Numbered from the stretch's first letter, positions 52,155 to 61,752 are shown. The stretch is 64,000 nucleotides of DNA from a candidate division NC10 bacterium CSP1-5 (GCA_001443495.1 LDXR01000009.1:58022-122021), one strand, 5' to 3'. Numbers and translations: made by a program. Notes: generated by a model from the letters alone, not told the origin.

Positions 52155-53339
52155 TCAGAAATCGCGCACAGCGTTCAGGTAGGCATCGAAGTTCCGCTTC
52201 ATCTCCTCGAGACTGTCCCCGCCGAATTTCTCGCGCAGCGTAGCCGTAATCTCGAACGCCACAACTGCTTCTCCGATGACTCCGGCGGCAGGGACGGCGC
52301 AGACGTCGGACCGTTCCACGGTAGCCTCGAAGGGCTCTTTCGTTTCGAGGTCGACGGACTGGAGGGGAGCGTACTGAGTGGACAGGGGCTTCATGGCGGC
52401 GCGGAGGACGATCGCCTCTCCGTTACTTGTCCCCCCCTCGAGCCCGCCGGCGTAGTTCGTCTTTCGGAAGAACCTCAGGCCATGAGGGGCTTGCCGCTCT
52501 GCATCATAGAAGATTTCATCGTGCGCCTCGAGCCCGAGGCGGCGGGCGACCTCGAAGCCCAGGCCCACCTCAACCCCCTTGATCGCCTGGATACTCATCA
52601 GGGCCCGTGCCAAGCGTCCATCGAGCTTCAGGTCCCACTGGATATAGCTCCCGAGACCTACCGGCACCCCCTCCACGATGACCTCAAAGATCCCCCCCAG
52701 GGTGGTCTTGCGCTTCCGGGCCTCGTCGATCCGAGCCACCATCGTCTCGCTCGCCTCTCGATCCGCGCATCGGACCGGAGAGGCCTCGGCCAGGGCCCCA
52801 ATCTGCCCAGGCGAGAGATCACCGATCCGCGCGCGAACGCCGCCGATCTCCACCACGTGGCTCAGGACCGAGATGCCGAATTCCCGGAGAAGGCGCTTAC
52901 AGACCGCCCCCACCGCCACGCGCGCCGTAGTCTCACGGGCGCTGGCCCGCTCGAGGACGTTTCGCGCATCGCGGTGGCCGTACTTGATCGCGCCCGGCAG
53001 ATCCGCGTGCCCGGGACGCGGTCGCGTGACCGGCGGTCGGGTGTCCCGGGCCCTGGCCTCGGCCTCGGGCGCCATCGTGTCCTGCCAATTCGCGAAATCC
53101 CGATTGGTGATGGCCAGGGCGATCGGCCCCCCCATGGTGAGGCCATGTCGGACTCCTGCGGTGATGACCACCCGATCTTGCTCGATCTTCATCCGCCCCC
53201 CCCGCCCGTACCCCATCTGGCGCCGGCTGAGCTCCGTGTCGATATCCTTCGTGCTGAGCGGCATGCGGGCGGGGATGCCCTCCAGGATCGCCGTCAGAGA
53301 CGGGCCGTGGGACTCGCCTGCCGTGAGATACCGCAACAT
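52155..53339 (-). CDS. aroC: Chorismate synthase
   Basis: This FMN-dependent enzyme completes the shikimate pathway by making chorismate. Seen: the start [68 protein letters not shown] and the C-terminal [21 protein letters not shown]. At 394 residues it is the usual bacterial length. It is the first aro gene, with aroK-aroB downstream. Confidence 0.96.
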   Translation of the reverse strand: MLRYLTAGESHGPSLTAILEGIPARMPLSTKDIDTELSRRQMGYGRGGRMKIEQDRVVITAGVRHGLTMGGPIALAITNRDFANWQDTMAPEAEARARDTRPPVTRPRPGHADLPGAIKYGHRDARNVLERASARETTARVAVGAVCKRLLREFGISVLSHVVEIGGVRARIGDLSPGQIGALAEASPVRCADREASETMVARIDEARKRKTTLGGIFEVIVEGVPVGLGSYIQWDLKLDGRLARALMSIQAIKGVEVGLGFEVARRLGLEAHDEIFYDAERQAPHGLRFFRKTNYAGGLEGGTSNGEAIVLRAAMKPLSTQYAPLQSVDLETKEPFEATVERSDVCAVPAAGVIGEAVVAFEITATLREKFGGDSLEEMKRNFDAYLNAVRDF

Positions 53340-53344
53340 GCTAT

Positions 53345-54085
53345 CTACTTTCTCCTCTCGTCCCCTCCCGACTCCTGCTCTCGGGGCTTGGGTTCCAGGG
53401 GGGAAAGCGCCACCAGATAGGCCACGAGGTTCCGCACGAAGCGGGCGCCGCCGGCCCAGCCACTGCGGACTTCTTGACCGAGGTCGAAGGCAATCCCCAC
53501 GACGGTCCCCTTCCCTTCTCGCCGTTCAGCGATCAGCGGGGACTCATACCGCGCCCCGGCCGCCGTCTTCCCTCCAGCGTACCGGGCGATCTCCACGGCG
53601 CCAGCCCGGGGATTGAGGTCATTGAAGGTCCCCATGGTGTGGAAGGTCACGCCCTCCATGATAGGATGCCCTGGCTGAAGAGGGGTAACCGCCTTGAAGG
53701 GGACGGCTCGCCAGTCCTGGGGGGCCCGGATCTCGAAGGGGAGGAGATCCGCCACCGCCTGGTAACCCCCGCTGCCGTACGCATTCGGTCCTCCGGTGAT
53801 CAGGAGGGAACCGCCGCGGCCGAGGTACTCCGAGAGGCCTCCCTGGACGGCCCCCGGCAGCCCACCATACGACACGTTCGAGAGGATCACGACCGCGAAC
53901 TCCACCAGCTCATACTCCCCGAGCTCCTTCTTGACCTCGGCCCCCTGGATGGCATTGCTGGGGATGTAGGAATCATCACCCAGGGCCAGGATGAGCTTGG
54001 CGGCCCCTGCCGCCGCCGGGTAAAGCGACAGGTAGAGACCCACGAGCACGCCCACCAGCGCTCGGATGGGACTGATGCGCGACAT
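53345..54085 (-). CDS. Secreted glutamine-amidotransferase-like protein
   Basis: An N-terminal signal or anchor (about residues 5-27, ending AAAGAAKL) is followed by a domain resembling the putative glutamine amidotransferase (GATase1-like) family: [16 protein letters not shown], a glycine-rich [19 protein letters not shown], and a late [18 protein letters not shown]. No obvious Cys-His-Glu catalytic triad is seen: no Cys occurs in the mature part, so it is probably a non-catalytic binding domain. The ATG at 54085 after AAGGAGG decides the start. It is located downstream of pilQ, beyond a strong hairpin. Confidence 0.72.
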   Translation of the reverse strand: MSRISPIRALVGVLVGLYLSLYPAAAGAAKLILALGDDSYIPSNAIQGAEVKKELGEYELVEFAVVILSNVSYGGLPGAVQGGLSEYLGRGGSLLITGGPNAYGSGGYQAVADLLPFEIRAPQDWRAVPFKAVTPLQPGHPIMEGVTFHTMGTFNDLNPRAGAVEIARYAGGKTAAGARYESPLIAERREGKGTVVGIAFDLGQEVRSGWAGGARFVRNLVAYLVALSPLEPKPREQESGGDERRK

Positions 54086-54138
54086 TGGCCACACCTCCTT
54101 GATGATATGGTAACGGAAAACAAGCCGCCGGAAAAGCA

Positions 54139-54165
54139 GAAACGCACCCCGAAAGGGTGCGTTTC
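54139..54165 (-). terminator. Strong hairpin after pilQ
   Basis: GAAACGCACCC (54139-54149) and GGGTGCGTTTC (54155-54165) pair perfectly over 11 bp around the 5-base loop CGAAA. It begins 21 bases after the pilQ stop on the minus strand and is followed by a short CTTTTC, which suggests an intrinsic terminator of the pil operon, though the T-run is weak. Confidence 0.7.
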
Positions 54166-54186
54166 GTGACTCGGGGAACAGGCTGC

Positions 54187-56643
54187 CTAATAGCCCCGGG
54201 CCTGGCGGGGCTCTTCGAGGATCCGCGGGGTGATAAAGATCAACAGCTCGAGCGTCTGGGGCTCGACATTCTCTGTCCGCCGCTTGAAGAGCCATCCCAG
54301 AATCGGGATATCCCCCAGGAAGGGAACCTTGGTTTCGGCGACACTCTCGGTCCTCTTTCTGACCCCGCCGATCACCACGGTCGCCCCGTTGTCGACCAGG
54401 ATACTGCTCGTCGCCTCGTTCCGGTTAAAGGGGAAGGCGAAGCCTCCTGCGAAGTCGATCCGCTCTCCCCGGGTGTCATCGGTCGCTTTCACCTTCAACG
54501 AGACCCGCTGATCGGCCGTGACGTGTGGCGTCACTTTGAGGCTGAGGACCGCCTCTTTGAACGTAATCGTCGTCCGGCCCGAGGAGTCGACGGTAGTAAA
54601 GGGAACCTCCTCGCCCTGCTTGATCTCCGCCTCCTGGTTATCGAGCGCCACGACACGCGGGGTGGAGAGGGTGCGGGCGAGCGACTGGTCCTCCAGGGCG
54701 CTTATCTGCATGTTCAACCGTAACTGGTCACTCACGCTCCCCAGGATGAGGCCGAAGGCACCGGCCGGCCCCGCGACGGGCAGGTTGACCGCCACGGGGA
54801 TGGTCGCGGCCCCAAGCCCCGCCGGAGGAGCGGCGGAGACAAACCCCGTAGGAGCGGGGGGCGCAGCGAGGGTGGGCCCGGCTGCGCCGAAGACATCCGA
54901 GAGTCTGAACGCATTGCTTCCCGTCGTGTTCGCCGCCTGGAAGCCCCACGTGATCCCGAGCGCGCGGGTATGCCTGGCCACCACGCTCACGATCCGGCCC
55001 TCGATCATGACCTGCGGAGTCGCCTGATCCAGCTCCTTGAGAATGGTCCGCATCTTCGCAATATTGTTCTCGGTATCCGTGATGAGGAGCGATGCGGTTC
55101 TGTCGTCCACCGAGATGGATCCGTCCCTACTCTTGACCTTGTTCAGACTCTCCACAACCTTCTTGGGATCGGCGTAACTGACCCGGAGGATCTCGGTGAT
55201 CAGGGGCTCGAGCGCTGCGTCCTTCTCGAGCCTGATACGCTCCAATTGGTCTTTGCGACGCTGATCTTCGTCCCGGCGGATCGTGTCCGCCTTGGCGACC
55301 CGGATGATGTTCTCCTCATGGACGTAGCCGAACCCGTTGATGCGGAGGATATTATCGAGGGCCACGTCCCAGGGGACATCCACGAGCCGGACCGTGACCT
55401 TCCCCTTGACATCCTCGCCGGCCACAATATTCTGCCCGCTCACCTCCGCAATGATCCGCAAGAGGTTATTGATGTCCACATCCTTGAAGTCCATGGAAAG
55501 GCGGGCGGGCGTGGGAGCAGCGGGCGCCGCCGGAGCCGGGGTCGGTTTCTTCTCGGGTTTGGGCTCGTCTCGAGGAGTGGGCGGAGCAGGGGGAGCGGGC
55601 GGAGCAGCGGCAACGCTGGGCACGCCCTCCACCGCCAGCCGAATGCCCTCCGGAGTCTGGACCACATCGTGACGAACCTGCCCTTTCAAATCGGCCACAA
55701 TCCGGACCGCCTTCTCCGGCTCGAGGCGATGCTGGGCCGCCCGAATCCGTAGAACCGGGCCTGCCAGCTGCCTCACATCGAGCACCTTAGTCGCCTGCGG
55801 ATCGATCACCGCCCCAACCACCTCCAAAATAAGGCCGGGGGGGGTGCCTACCTCCGATACGTTGAAAATGACCGGCCCGGTCGTCCGCACGAGAATCTCG
55901 GCCTTGCCATCTCGGGGTAGGTAATCGACGCTTTGCACCCGCCCCTCCGCAGCCGGAGCCGGTGCCGGCATCGCAGGCTCGGGAGAGGGGGCCGGGGCCT
56001 GGGGCAGGGTCTCTGGCGGAGCCTCCTTGGCCGGGAGTTCTTCAGGCTTCGGGGCCTGGGCCATCAGCGGTGTCCCCGTCGCCTCACCGATCAGAACGCG
56101 GAGGGGAACGGCCGTGGCTTGAACCTGATATGGGAGTGCGGAGGCCAGATCCAGGACAATCCGAACCACCTTGACTGGTTGGTTCTTATACTGCGAGGTC
56201 CGGATCTCAGTGATCGGCCCCTGGGCCGGGACTGTCTTCGGCGCCGCATGCACCGCGTTGGGAATGTCGACCACCAGGCGCGGCGGATCCTGCAGGGCGA
56301 AGGATTCGTAACTTTCCACGGCGCGGTCTGTCTTGATCACAATGGTGGCCGATTTCGGGCCAGCCTCTGCCACCTCGACCCCCGTCACCTGAATGGGAGC
56401 GACCGATGGCTGCTCACCCGCGCCCCCTGCCTGCGCAGACGGTGTCGGAAGGCCGAACGGGATGCCAATCGAAAGAGCGGGCGGGATCGCAGGCGCGCTC
56501 CATTCCGGAACGAACTCAAGCTCTCCCGCTCTCGCGGCCGGAACCGATACGGTCCGCATCACAACCCACGAGACGGTGAGCACCCCCACCAAAAACCCGA
56601 TCGCCCACCGCGGGGGCTGGGAGGCTGTTACCGGCGCCATCAT
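54187..56643 (-). CDS. pilQ: Type IV pilus secretin PilQ
   Basis: This is the outer-membrane channel for type IV pili. At 818 residues it has an N-terminal membrane segment, two AMIN-type domains (about 60-165 and 230-340) that bind peptidoglycan, a Pro/Ala-rich linker, an STN/N0 domain (about 380-440, LSMDFKDVDINNLLRIIAEVSGQN), a secretin N1 domain and the secretin barrel (about 570-805) ending in VPFLGDIPILGWLFKRR and LLIFITPRIL. An Ala/Pro-rich insert lies at about 600-650. It overlaps pilP by 4 bases and is last in pilMNOPQ. Confidence 0.95.
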   Translation of the reverse strand: MMAPVTASQPPRWAIGFLVGVLTVSWVVMRTVSVPAARAGELEFVPEWSAPAIPPALSIGIPFGLPTPSAQAGGAGEQPSVAPIQVTGVEVAEAGPKSATIVIKTDRAVESYESFALQDPPRLVVDIPNAVHAAPKTVPAQGPITEIRTSQYKNQPVKVVRIVLDLASALPYQVQATAVPLRVLIGEATGTPLMAQAPKPEELPAKEAPPETLPQAPAPSPEPAMPAPAPAAEGRVQSVDYLPRDGKAEILVRTTGPVIFNVSEVGTPPGLILEVVGAVIDPQATKVLDVRQLAGPVLRIRAAQHRLEPEKAVRIVADLKGQVRHDVVQTPEGIRLAVEGVPSVAAAPPAPPAPPTPRDEPKPEKKPTPAPAAPAAPTPARLSMDFKDVDINNLLRIIAEVSGQNIVAGEDVKGKVTVRLVDVPWDVALDNILRINGFGYVHEENIIRVAKADTIRRDEDQRRKDQLERIRLEKDAALEPLITEILRVSYADPKKVVESLNKVKSRDGSISVDDRTASLLITDTENNIAKMRTILKELDQATPQVMIEGRIVSVVARHTRALGITWGFQAANTTGSNAFRLSDVFGAAGPTLAAPPAPTGFVSAAPPAGLGAATIPVAVNLPVAGPAGAFGLILGSVSDQLRLNMQISALEDQSLARTLSTPRVVALDNQEAEIKQGEEVPFTTVDSSGRTTITFKEAVLSLKVTPHVTADQRVSLKVKATDDTRGERIDFAGGFAFPFNRNEATSSILVDNGATVVIGGVRKRTESVAETKVPFLGDIPILGWLFKRRTENVEPQTLELLIFITPRILEEPRQARGY

Positions 56644-57140
56644 TGTCCCTCCTTCTTTTGCTGCTGCTGCAGCTCAAGTCTAATCGTCCGCACTTGGCCC
56701 TTCTTCGCGGGGTCTTCATCTTTCATCTCGATGAGGACGGCGTCTTTGGTGATCTCTTTCACCCGGGCGCTGGGGCCGAGCCGGTCGTTCACCTTCAAGA
56801 TATGCCCAAGGCCGTCGGGCGTCTCCAGCAGGGCAAAATACTGCTGCCGTTGCCAGACGATCCCCGACAGCTTATAGCCTCCGATATCCAGGGCCTTCTC
56901 CTCCCGAGGGGGCTCCACGAGGGGGTGGAAGGGGTCTCGTCGGTCTTTCGGAGTATAATTCGCCGGGCCCAGATTCACCGGAGCCGCTCCCGGAGTGGCA
57001 CCTGGCTGCCCTGGGGCCGTAGCCACCTTCTGTTGGGGTGGCCGGGAAGGGGGCGGCGACGCCGCAGGAGGGGGAGATTCCGATGAGCAGCTTCCCAGCG
57101 CCAGACTGAGGAGCAGGAGACCGACACTAACATGCCTCAT
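56640..57140 (-). CDS. pilP: Type IV pilus assembly lipoprotein PilP
   Basis: This inner-membrane lipoprotein links the PilNO complex to PilQ. The signal peptide ends in the lipobox LGSC with the lipidated Cys18, followed by a Pro-rich flexible region and a beta-sandwich (about 80-155, DRRDPFHPL, GIVWQRQQYFALLETPDGLGHILKVNDRLGP). Length 166 is normal. It overlaps pilO by 4 bases and pilQ by 4. Confidence 0.92.
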   Translation of the reverse strand: MRHVSVGLLLLSLALGSCSSESPPPAASPPPSRPPQQKVATAPGQPGATPGAAPVNLGPANYTPKDRRDPFHPLVEPPREEKALDIGGYKLSGIVWQRQQYFALLETPDGLGHILKVNDRLGPSARVKEITKDAVLIEMKDEDPAKKGQVRTIRLELQQQQKKEGQ

Positions 57141-57775
57141 CCCTTCGACCCTCCCTTCGCCCCTGCCGCCGGTTCACCGTCCAATCCGCCAAAGGTAAAG
57201 GTCGTGGCCGTAAATTCCCCGGTAATCGTGGGCCTTTCTGTCGTCACCACCGCCGCGCCCGGCCGCCGGCCGTCTGTCGCTGTCGGGTCGAGCTTGAGGT
57301 CGGTGATATTGACGATACGCTCCATGCGGCTCAGTTGCTCGAAAAAACGCCCCAGGGCGTGGTACGTCCCATCGGCCCTGATCCGAATGGGAATCCGGCT
57401 ATAGAATTCGTCTTTGATCGGCTTCCCCGGCTTGAAGAGGGTAAAGGCCAGGCCCGCCTCCTGTCCGAGTCGGTTAATCTGCGTGAGAAGGGTGGGAATC
57501 TCCTTCTCTTCCGGGAGGCGGCGCAGCGCCTTATCGAGTTCCTCTTGAAGTTCCTTCCGGGCCTTCTCGAGCTTGGGAAGCTCTTCTGCAATCCGTTGCT
57601 TCTGAAACAGGTCCTGCTGCAGCCGAGCCACCTGCCCGCGCAGCTGGTCCCGGTGCTCGCGCGCCGGCTGAAAGACGTAGAACCACCAACCGGCCACGAC
57701 GGCCGCACCGCCCAGCCCCAGTAACAGATACACTTGCTTTTTCGGGGTGTTGGCAAACAGTCCTTTGATATCCAT
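57137..57775 (-). CDS. pilO: Type IV pilus assembly protein PilO
   Basis: This inner-membrane protein is a partner of PilN. One membrane segment (about residues 16-34) is followed by a coiled coil (QLRGQVARLQQDLFQKQRIAEELPKL) and a ferredoxin-like periplasmic domain. Length 212 residues is normal. It is 18 bases after pilN. Confidence 0.92.
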   Translation of the reverse strand: MDIKGLFANTPKKQVYLLLGLGGAAVVAGWWFYVFQPAREHRDQLRGQVARLQQDLFQKQRIAEELPKLEKARKELQEELDKALRRLPEEKEIPTLLTQINRLGQEAGLAFTLFKPGKPIKDEFYSRIPIRIRADGTYHALGRFFEQLSRMERIVNITDLKLDPTATDGRRPGAAVVTTERPTITGEFTATTFTFGGLDGEPAAGAKGGSKG

Positions 57776-57793
57776 ACCATTCCCCTCGGTGGA

Positions 57794-58333
57794 TCAGCTT
57801 ACCACCGTACAGACCACCTCGAATTTTTTTAGGGGGACCTTTTGAACCTCGGCCTGTTCCGAGACCACCAGCTCCACCTCTCGGATCAAGGGGGCCTTCT
57901 TGCCCAGCTGAGTCATGAAGTTGGCGATGCCAATATCGGTGTAGGAGTACCCGCGTAGCACGAGCTTGTTTCCGGTCATGGAAATCGAGTTGAGCCAGAC
58001 TTCATCTGGCAGTTCGTCGTTCAGCGCCTGCATGAGATGCACAGGGATGCTCTGGGAGGCGAGGAGCGTCTGGATCACCCTGACCCGTTCCTCCAGCAGC
58101 TTCTTCTCAGCCTTGTACTCATCGACCTGCTTCGCCACGGTCTCGAGCCGCTTGATCTCGGCCTGCATCGAGGTGATCTGCCCCTCCAGGCCGCTCGCCT
58201 GGCTGGAGACCATCCACCACAGGACCCCCAAGACGGCCAGGAGACCCAGTCCACCAAACCCGGCGCCGACCGTTCGCCAGTCCCCGCCAGCGGCCGCCCG
58301 CCCAGCCTTCGGAAGAAGGTTTACCCTGATCAT
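57794..58333 (-). CDS. pilN: Type IV pilus assembly protein PilN
   Basis: This protein starts with the cytoplasmic motif MIRVNLLP that docks into the groove of PilM, followed by a membrane segment (about 25-45), a coiled coil and a periplasmic domain. Length 179 is normal. It overlaps pilM by 4 bases. Confidence 0.93.
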   Translation of the reverse strand: MIRVNLLPKAGRAAAGGDWRTVGAGFGGLGLLAVLGVLWWMVSSQASGLEGQITSMQAEIKRLETVAKQVDEYKAEKKLLEERVRVIQTLLASQSIPVHLMQALNDELPDEVWLNSISMTGNKLVLRGYSYTDIGIANFMTQLGKKAPLIREVELVVSEQAEVQKVPLKKFEVVCTVVS

Positions 58334-59391
58334 TTGTCTCCCGCCTCCCGCAAGGCAAGCCCGACGCCGACCGACAACTGGGGTGCGATGTGCTCGAGGT
58401 ACTCCGGATCAAACCGCTTGGGGTCCGCCTTGATACGGCGGAGCGGGTTGGTCATTTCCACGGGCAGGTCTAACGCCTCGCTCAGGTAGGGGATAAAGCG
58501 CGGCAGACGCGCGACGCCGCCGCTCACCAGCATCCGGTGGATGGTACCCGCCGGGGCAGCTGAGCGGAAGAAGTCGATCGAGCGCCGGATGTCGCCGGCC
58601 AACTCCGCGTTGACGAGATCGATGGCTGGCTGACTATCCGCCCCGCTGTACCCTTCCACGCGGCCCCCCAGCTTCAAGGTCTCCGCCTGCTCATAGCTCA
58701 CACCCAGCATCTTCTGGATCGACTCGTTGTACCGGTTTCCCCCGATGACGCTGTCCCGCGTGAAGAGGAGGATCCCCCCGCGAAGGATACTGACCGTCGT
58801 CACGGCTGCTCCGACATGCAGCAGGGCGACTACCTCGTCCGAACCGATGTCGTACGCCGCCTCGTACGCGTTCGCCACGGCGAAGGCATCTACATCCACA
58901 ACGACCACGTTGAGGCCCGCGGACGAGGCCACGGTGAGGTACTCGCTGATGATATCCTTTTTCACCGCCACGAGGAGGACGTCCATCTCCACCGCCCCGG
59001 GGGGGCTGCGGAGAATTTCGTAATCGAGGTTTACATCCTCAATCGCAAAGGGGATGTGCTGCTCGGCCTCCCACTGGACGGACTCGGCCAGCTCCTGCGG
59101 CTTCATCAAGGGCATCTTGATGGGCTTGATGATGACCGAGTGTCCGGAGACCGCCACCGCCACGTCCCTGACCGTCATCTTGTGCTCGTCGAAGATCTGC
59201 TGGAGCGCCGCGATCACGGCCCCCCCGTCCATGATCGCCCCATCCACAATCGCCTCTGGTGGCAAAGGGGCGATGCCCATGTGGGCCAGCTCGTACTTTC
59301 TTCCAGAATGCTTGAGCTGGACCGTCTTTACCGAGCTGGTGCCGATGTCCACGCCCAACAAAGCGCCGCCGCGTTTAAAAAGGTTTGCCAT
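58330..59391 (-). CDS. pilM: Type IV pilus assembly ATPase-like protein PilM
   Basis: This cytoplasmic, actin-like (FtsA-related) protein binds the PilN N-terminus. Seen: the phosphate-1 motif LLGVDIGTSSVKTVQL near residue 12 and the later SGGVARLPRFIPYLSEAL nucleotide-binding turn. At 353 residues it is full length. It is the first gene of the pilMNOPQ operon and has its own promoter. Confidence 0.94.
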   Translation of the reverse strand: MANLFKRGGALLGVDIGTSSVKTVQLKHSGRKYELAHMGIAPLPPEAIVDGAIMDGGAVIAALQQIFDEHKMTVRDVAVAVSGHSVIIKPIKMPLMKPQELAESVQWEAEQHIPFAIEDVNLDYEILRSPPGAVEMDVLLVAVKKDIISEYLTVASSAGLNVVVVDVDAFAVANAYEAAYDIGSDEVVALLHVGAAVTTVSILRGGILLFTRDSVIGGNRYNESIQKMLGVSYEQAETLKLGGRVEGYSGADSQPAIDLVNAELAGDIRRSIDFFRSAAPAGTIHRMLVSGGVARLPRFIPYLSEALDLPVEMTNPLRRIKADPKRFDPEYLEHIAPQLSVGVGLALREAGDK

Positions 59392-59457
59392 GGAAAACCC
59401 TTTCCTCGCCCACAGATGATCTGTCTCCCTTCAAACCGTTCATCAACATTGTTAGGC

Positions 59458-59486
59458 TAGTTAATCCTGGCTTCCAGATTTGTCAA
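59458..59486 (-). promoter_or_regulatory. Sigma-70 promoter of pilMNOPQ
   Basis: On the minus strand, a perfect -35 TTGACA (59486-59481) and a -10-like TAACTA (59463-59458) are separated by 17 bases. The predicted start near 59451 leaves a 60-base leader before pilM. Confidence 0.65.
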
Positions 59487-59779
59487 GCAAAAAATGGGCC
59501 AACTCGGCCTGAGCCCGCGCCCCGTAGGGACTGCGGCCTGTGCTGGCCCTGCCGGCCAACGCGAGGCACGATGGTCTGGCGAATTGCCCGAATGCCTCTA
59601 CGGTCACGGCGGGGCGCCTTATGGCGCCATACCTCGATGGGAGCCGATGCTCGACAAGGGCCCGGGTCGCCATACGATCTTAGGAGATGCGTCCTTTACA
59701 CAAGGGTGCGTCGGATGTTCGGATTCTCTGTCTCGCCACGCCGCCGAAGAATTCCAAGACACACTCACCGCGGTCGGTC
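59487..59779. other. Non-coding stretch between pilV and the pilM promoter
   Basis: The region from the pilV stop to pilM (388 bases in total) holds the pilM promoter and leader on its left. In the remaining ~290 bases I see no gene, tRNA, riboswitch or clear terminator. The short minus-strand open frame inside it has no recognisable protein features. Confidence 0.5.
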
Positions 59780-60175
59780 CTACTCTGCCCGCATCGACTC
59801 GACAACGACCGTCTGCGGCCGGCCCCCTCCCCACTGCACCGTCACCCTGACCCGGGCCAGGCGGTTTGGCGGATTCGTCCCCGGCTCCTGCGTGATGTTC
59901 CACGTCCGGTTGTACGCGACATCGTTCACACCCGCAGTGATTTGCGGGACGTCGGCCCCGTTGACGGGAAAAGCGGCCGGGAAAGCCTGGTTCTTCAACT
60001 GCTCCATCATCGCCTGGGCGTAGGCCGTGGCCCGTGACTGGCCGCCGCTCACGGTCACATCCACGTAGCCGATGGGGAAGGCGCTCACGAGGGCCAACAG
60101 CCCCACAGCCAGGATGGCCGCCGCGATCAGGACCTCGATGAGGGTGAGGCCCTGGTGATTATTGACGCGTCTCAT
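59780..60175 (-). CDS. pilV: Type IV pilus minor pilin, PilV type
   Basis: This is a prepilin with a short leader cut after Gly9 by prepilin peptidase (QG|LTLIEVL), with Glu at +5 and a hydrophobic N-terminal helix. Residues 40-131 form a small pilin head. The similarity to PilV-type proteins lies mainly in the helix and in AQAMMEQLKNQAF. Length 131 is short but acceptable. It is the last gene of the minor-pilin unit fimT-pilW-pilV. Confidence 0.85.
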   Translation of the reverse strand: MRRVNNHQGLTLIEVLIAAAILAVGLLALVSAFPIGYVDVTVSGGQSRATAYAQAMMEQLKNQAFPAAFPVNGADVPQITAGVNDVAYNRTWNITQEPGTNPPNRLARVRVTVQWGGGRPQTVVVESMRAE

Positions 60176-60238
60176 TGTCGCCCTCCTACCCTTCAGACCA
60201 CTGCCCCCGCGTGTAGATGATCCCCATCGGCGTTCTCA

Positions 60239-61126
60239 TCACAAATTCCTCGCTCGGATATCCGAGATCATGGTGAAGGCCTGCTGCCTCCACGCGCCCG
60301 GTGGCGATTGCATGCCCACGGTGATCGTAATCCGCCGGATGTTGGCCGGGGTCGCCGTCGCGTTATTGTTGGCATCGAAGTATTGCATCTGGGTCAAAAA
60401 GTTCGCCGCCCCCACCTGAAAGTTCTGGATATTGGCGACGGGCTGGAGCCCCCCTCCGTCGCCTTCGTCTTTGTAGATCGTGTTGGCAACCAGTGCGCCA
60501 CACGCCGCGGGTGGAGCAAATCCATCAAGATTCGGATTGTCGTGCCAGCAATACCTGACGAGTCTCGGCCGGCCCACCTGGGATCCCCAGGGATAGGCGT
60601 TGGTGGTCGCAGCGGTCAGCGTAATGGTGTGGGGATTGACACCGGTATTGACCGCTGCCACCGTCCGCTGCTCCGACACGGTCCCGTTGATAAGATGAAT
60701 GATATTCCCCGCCTGGATACCCGCGGCACTTTGCACGGAGAGGGTGATGTTCCCCGCGCCCACATCAGCCACGATGACGGTCGAGGCATTGTTGAGATCG
60801 GCCCAGAAGCTGATAGCGGTCGGGTTGGCAACCGTGATCGCGCCCGCCCCTGTGGGAAAGCCGTACCCGGCGAGGCGCAGGTCCGCGCTCATCATTTCCA
60901 TCGCTATCCGGGCGCTCTGTTGAATGTCGGCCCTCTGCTCCCCCGCCGCGTAGGTGGCCTGGCTCGACTCAAAGCTCGTATAGACCGCAAAAAGGACGAT
61001 GAGGAATGTGCTCAACGCGATCAGGATCTCGATCAGGGTGAAGCCCCGAAGATCCGCCGCGAATCGGCCAGGCGTGCTGTGCCCGTCCACCGCTTCCGTT
61101 CTGCGTTGTGGATGACGTCGCCTCAT
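60239..61126 (-). CDS. pilW: Type IV pilus minor pilin, PilW type
   Basis: This is a prepilin with a long leader of 28 residues, cut in RG|FTLIEIL, followed by the N-terminal helix with Glu at +5. The large head (about 295 residues in all) contains RADIQQSARIAMEMMSADLRLAGYG, typical of PilW. Two Cys near the middle could form a disulfide. The ATG at 61126 overlaps the fimT stop as ATGA. The longer frame to 61225 is rejected. Confidence 0.87.
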   Translation of the reverse strand: MRRRHPQRRTEAVDGHSTPGRFAADLRGFTLIEILIALSTFLIVLFAVYTSFESSQATYAAGEQRADIQQSARIAMEMMSADLRLAGYGFPTGAGAITVANPTAISFWADLNNASTVIVADVGAGNITLSVQSAAGIQAGNIIHLINGTVSEQRTVAAVNTGVNPHTITLTAATTNAYPWGSQVGRPRLVRYCWHDNPNLDGFAPPAACGALVANTIYKDEGDGGGLQPVANIQNFQVGAANFLTQMQYFDANNNATATPANIRRITITVGMQSPPGAWRQQAFTMISDIRARNL

Positions 61127-61680
61127 GGACTCGTCACCCTCCCGGCCCTCTGGATCGTGACGGTCCGCGTCACCCCTGAAGCATCCGCGACCGTCACCGT
61201 CACCGGGAAGGTGACGGCCGCGCACGTGTTCACCGACGCGCCCCTCGAGTTGAACATCACCCCGCCAAGGACCGTCCCGACGTTGTCTCTCACCGACTGG
61301 ACCACTATCCCGGGATACTCCCCGGCGAGGTCGAACCAGGTGCGGACCACGTCCGTGCCGTCCTGTGGTGCGCCAGGTGCCGGAAAGCCGCAGGCGCCGG
61401 TCGTATCCCTGATGATCCGATACTGCGATGGAGGAAACCCAACCAAGGGGTCACCCCCCCAGTGAAACCCAAACACGCCCCCACGGGTTACCGCCAGGCT
61501 TTGAACTGCCCTGATCTCGTACATGACCTGCCGGGTCCCTGCGTTCATGCTTGAGCGTTGGATAAGCCCCAAAAACGATGGCAGACCCATGGCGATGAGT
61601 ATGCCGGCAATAATAATAGCCACGAATAGTTCGACGAGGGAGAAGCCTTTCGCTCCGATGTGTCGGTTCCACGCTTTCAT
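61123..61680 (-). CDS. fimT: Type IV pilus minor pilin, FimT/GspH type
   Basis: This is a prepilin with the leader cut after Gly12 (KG|FSLVELF), Glu at +5 and a hydrophobic helix to about residue 38, followed by a GspH-like beta-rich head. Length is 185 residues from the ATG at 61680. The GGAGG site 6 bases before it decides the start and is itself inside a hairpin (see 61686-61700). FimT proteins of some species bind DNA during uptake. This cannot be judged here. A sigma-54-type promoter lies immediately upstream. Confidence 0.86.
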   Translation of the reverse strand: MKAWNRHIGAKGFSLVELFVAIIIAGILIAMGLPSFLGLIQRSSMNAGTRQVMYEIRAVQSLAVTRGGVFGFHWGGDPLVGFPPSQYRIIRDTTGACGFPAPGAPQDGTDVVRTWFDLAGEYPGIVVQSVRDNVGTVLGGVMFNSRGASVNTCAAVTFPVTVTVADASGVTRTVTIQRAGRVTSP

Positions 61681-61685
61681 TGGAC

Positions 61686-61700
61686 ACCTCCAGAGGAGGT
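61686..61700 (-). promoter_or_regulatory. Hairpin hiding the fimT Shine-Dalgarno sequence
   Basis: On the minus strand, ACCTCC (61700-61695) pairs perfectly with GGAGGT (61691-61686) across the 3-base loop TCT. GGAGG is the ribosome-binding site of fimT, so the RNA would occlude translation when the 5' arm is present. Confidence 0.6.
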
Positions 61701-61706
61701 TCTTGG

Positions 61707-61723
61707 TGCAATATGAATGCCAA
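61707..61723 (-). promoter_or_regulatory. Sigma-54 promoter upstream of fimT
   Basis: On the minus strand the sequence TTGGCATTCATATTGCA has the -24 GG and -12 GC elements with exactly the 12-base spacing of the sigma-54 consensus (TTGGCA, TTGCA). The predicted start is near 61697, about 17 bases before the ATG of fimT. Pilin genes are sigma-54-controlled in several bacteria. Confidence 0.7.
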
Positions 61724-61752
61724 GGATCAAGGGGAAAAGTAGCCAAAAATCC

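Noticed and set aside
50667-53420. 917-codon open frame on the plus strand opposite aroB-aroK-aroC
   Set aside because: It mirrors three clear genes on the other strand, has low-complexity Arg/His/Asp composition and no motif. It is a GC-rich antisense shadow.
59487-59780. Cyclic-di-GMP riboswitch in the pilV-pilM gap
   Set aside because: Looked for the conserved core with the AAACC and GACGCAAAGCC-type words on both strands and found none.
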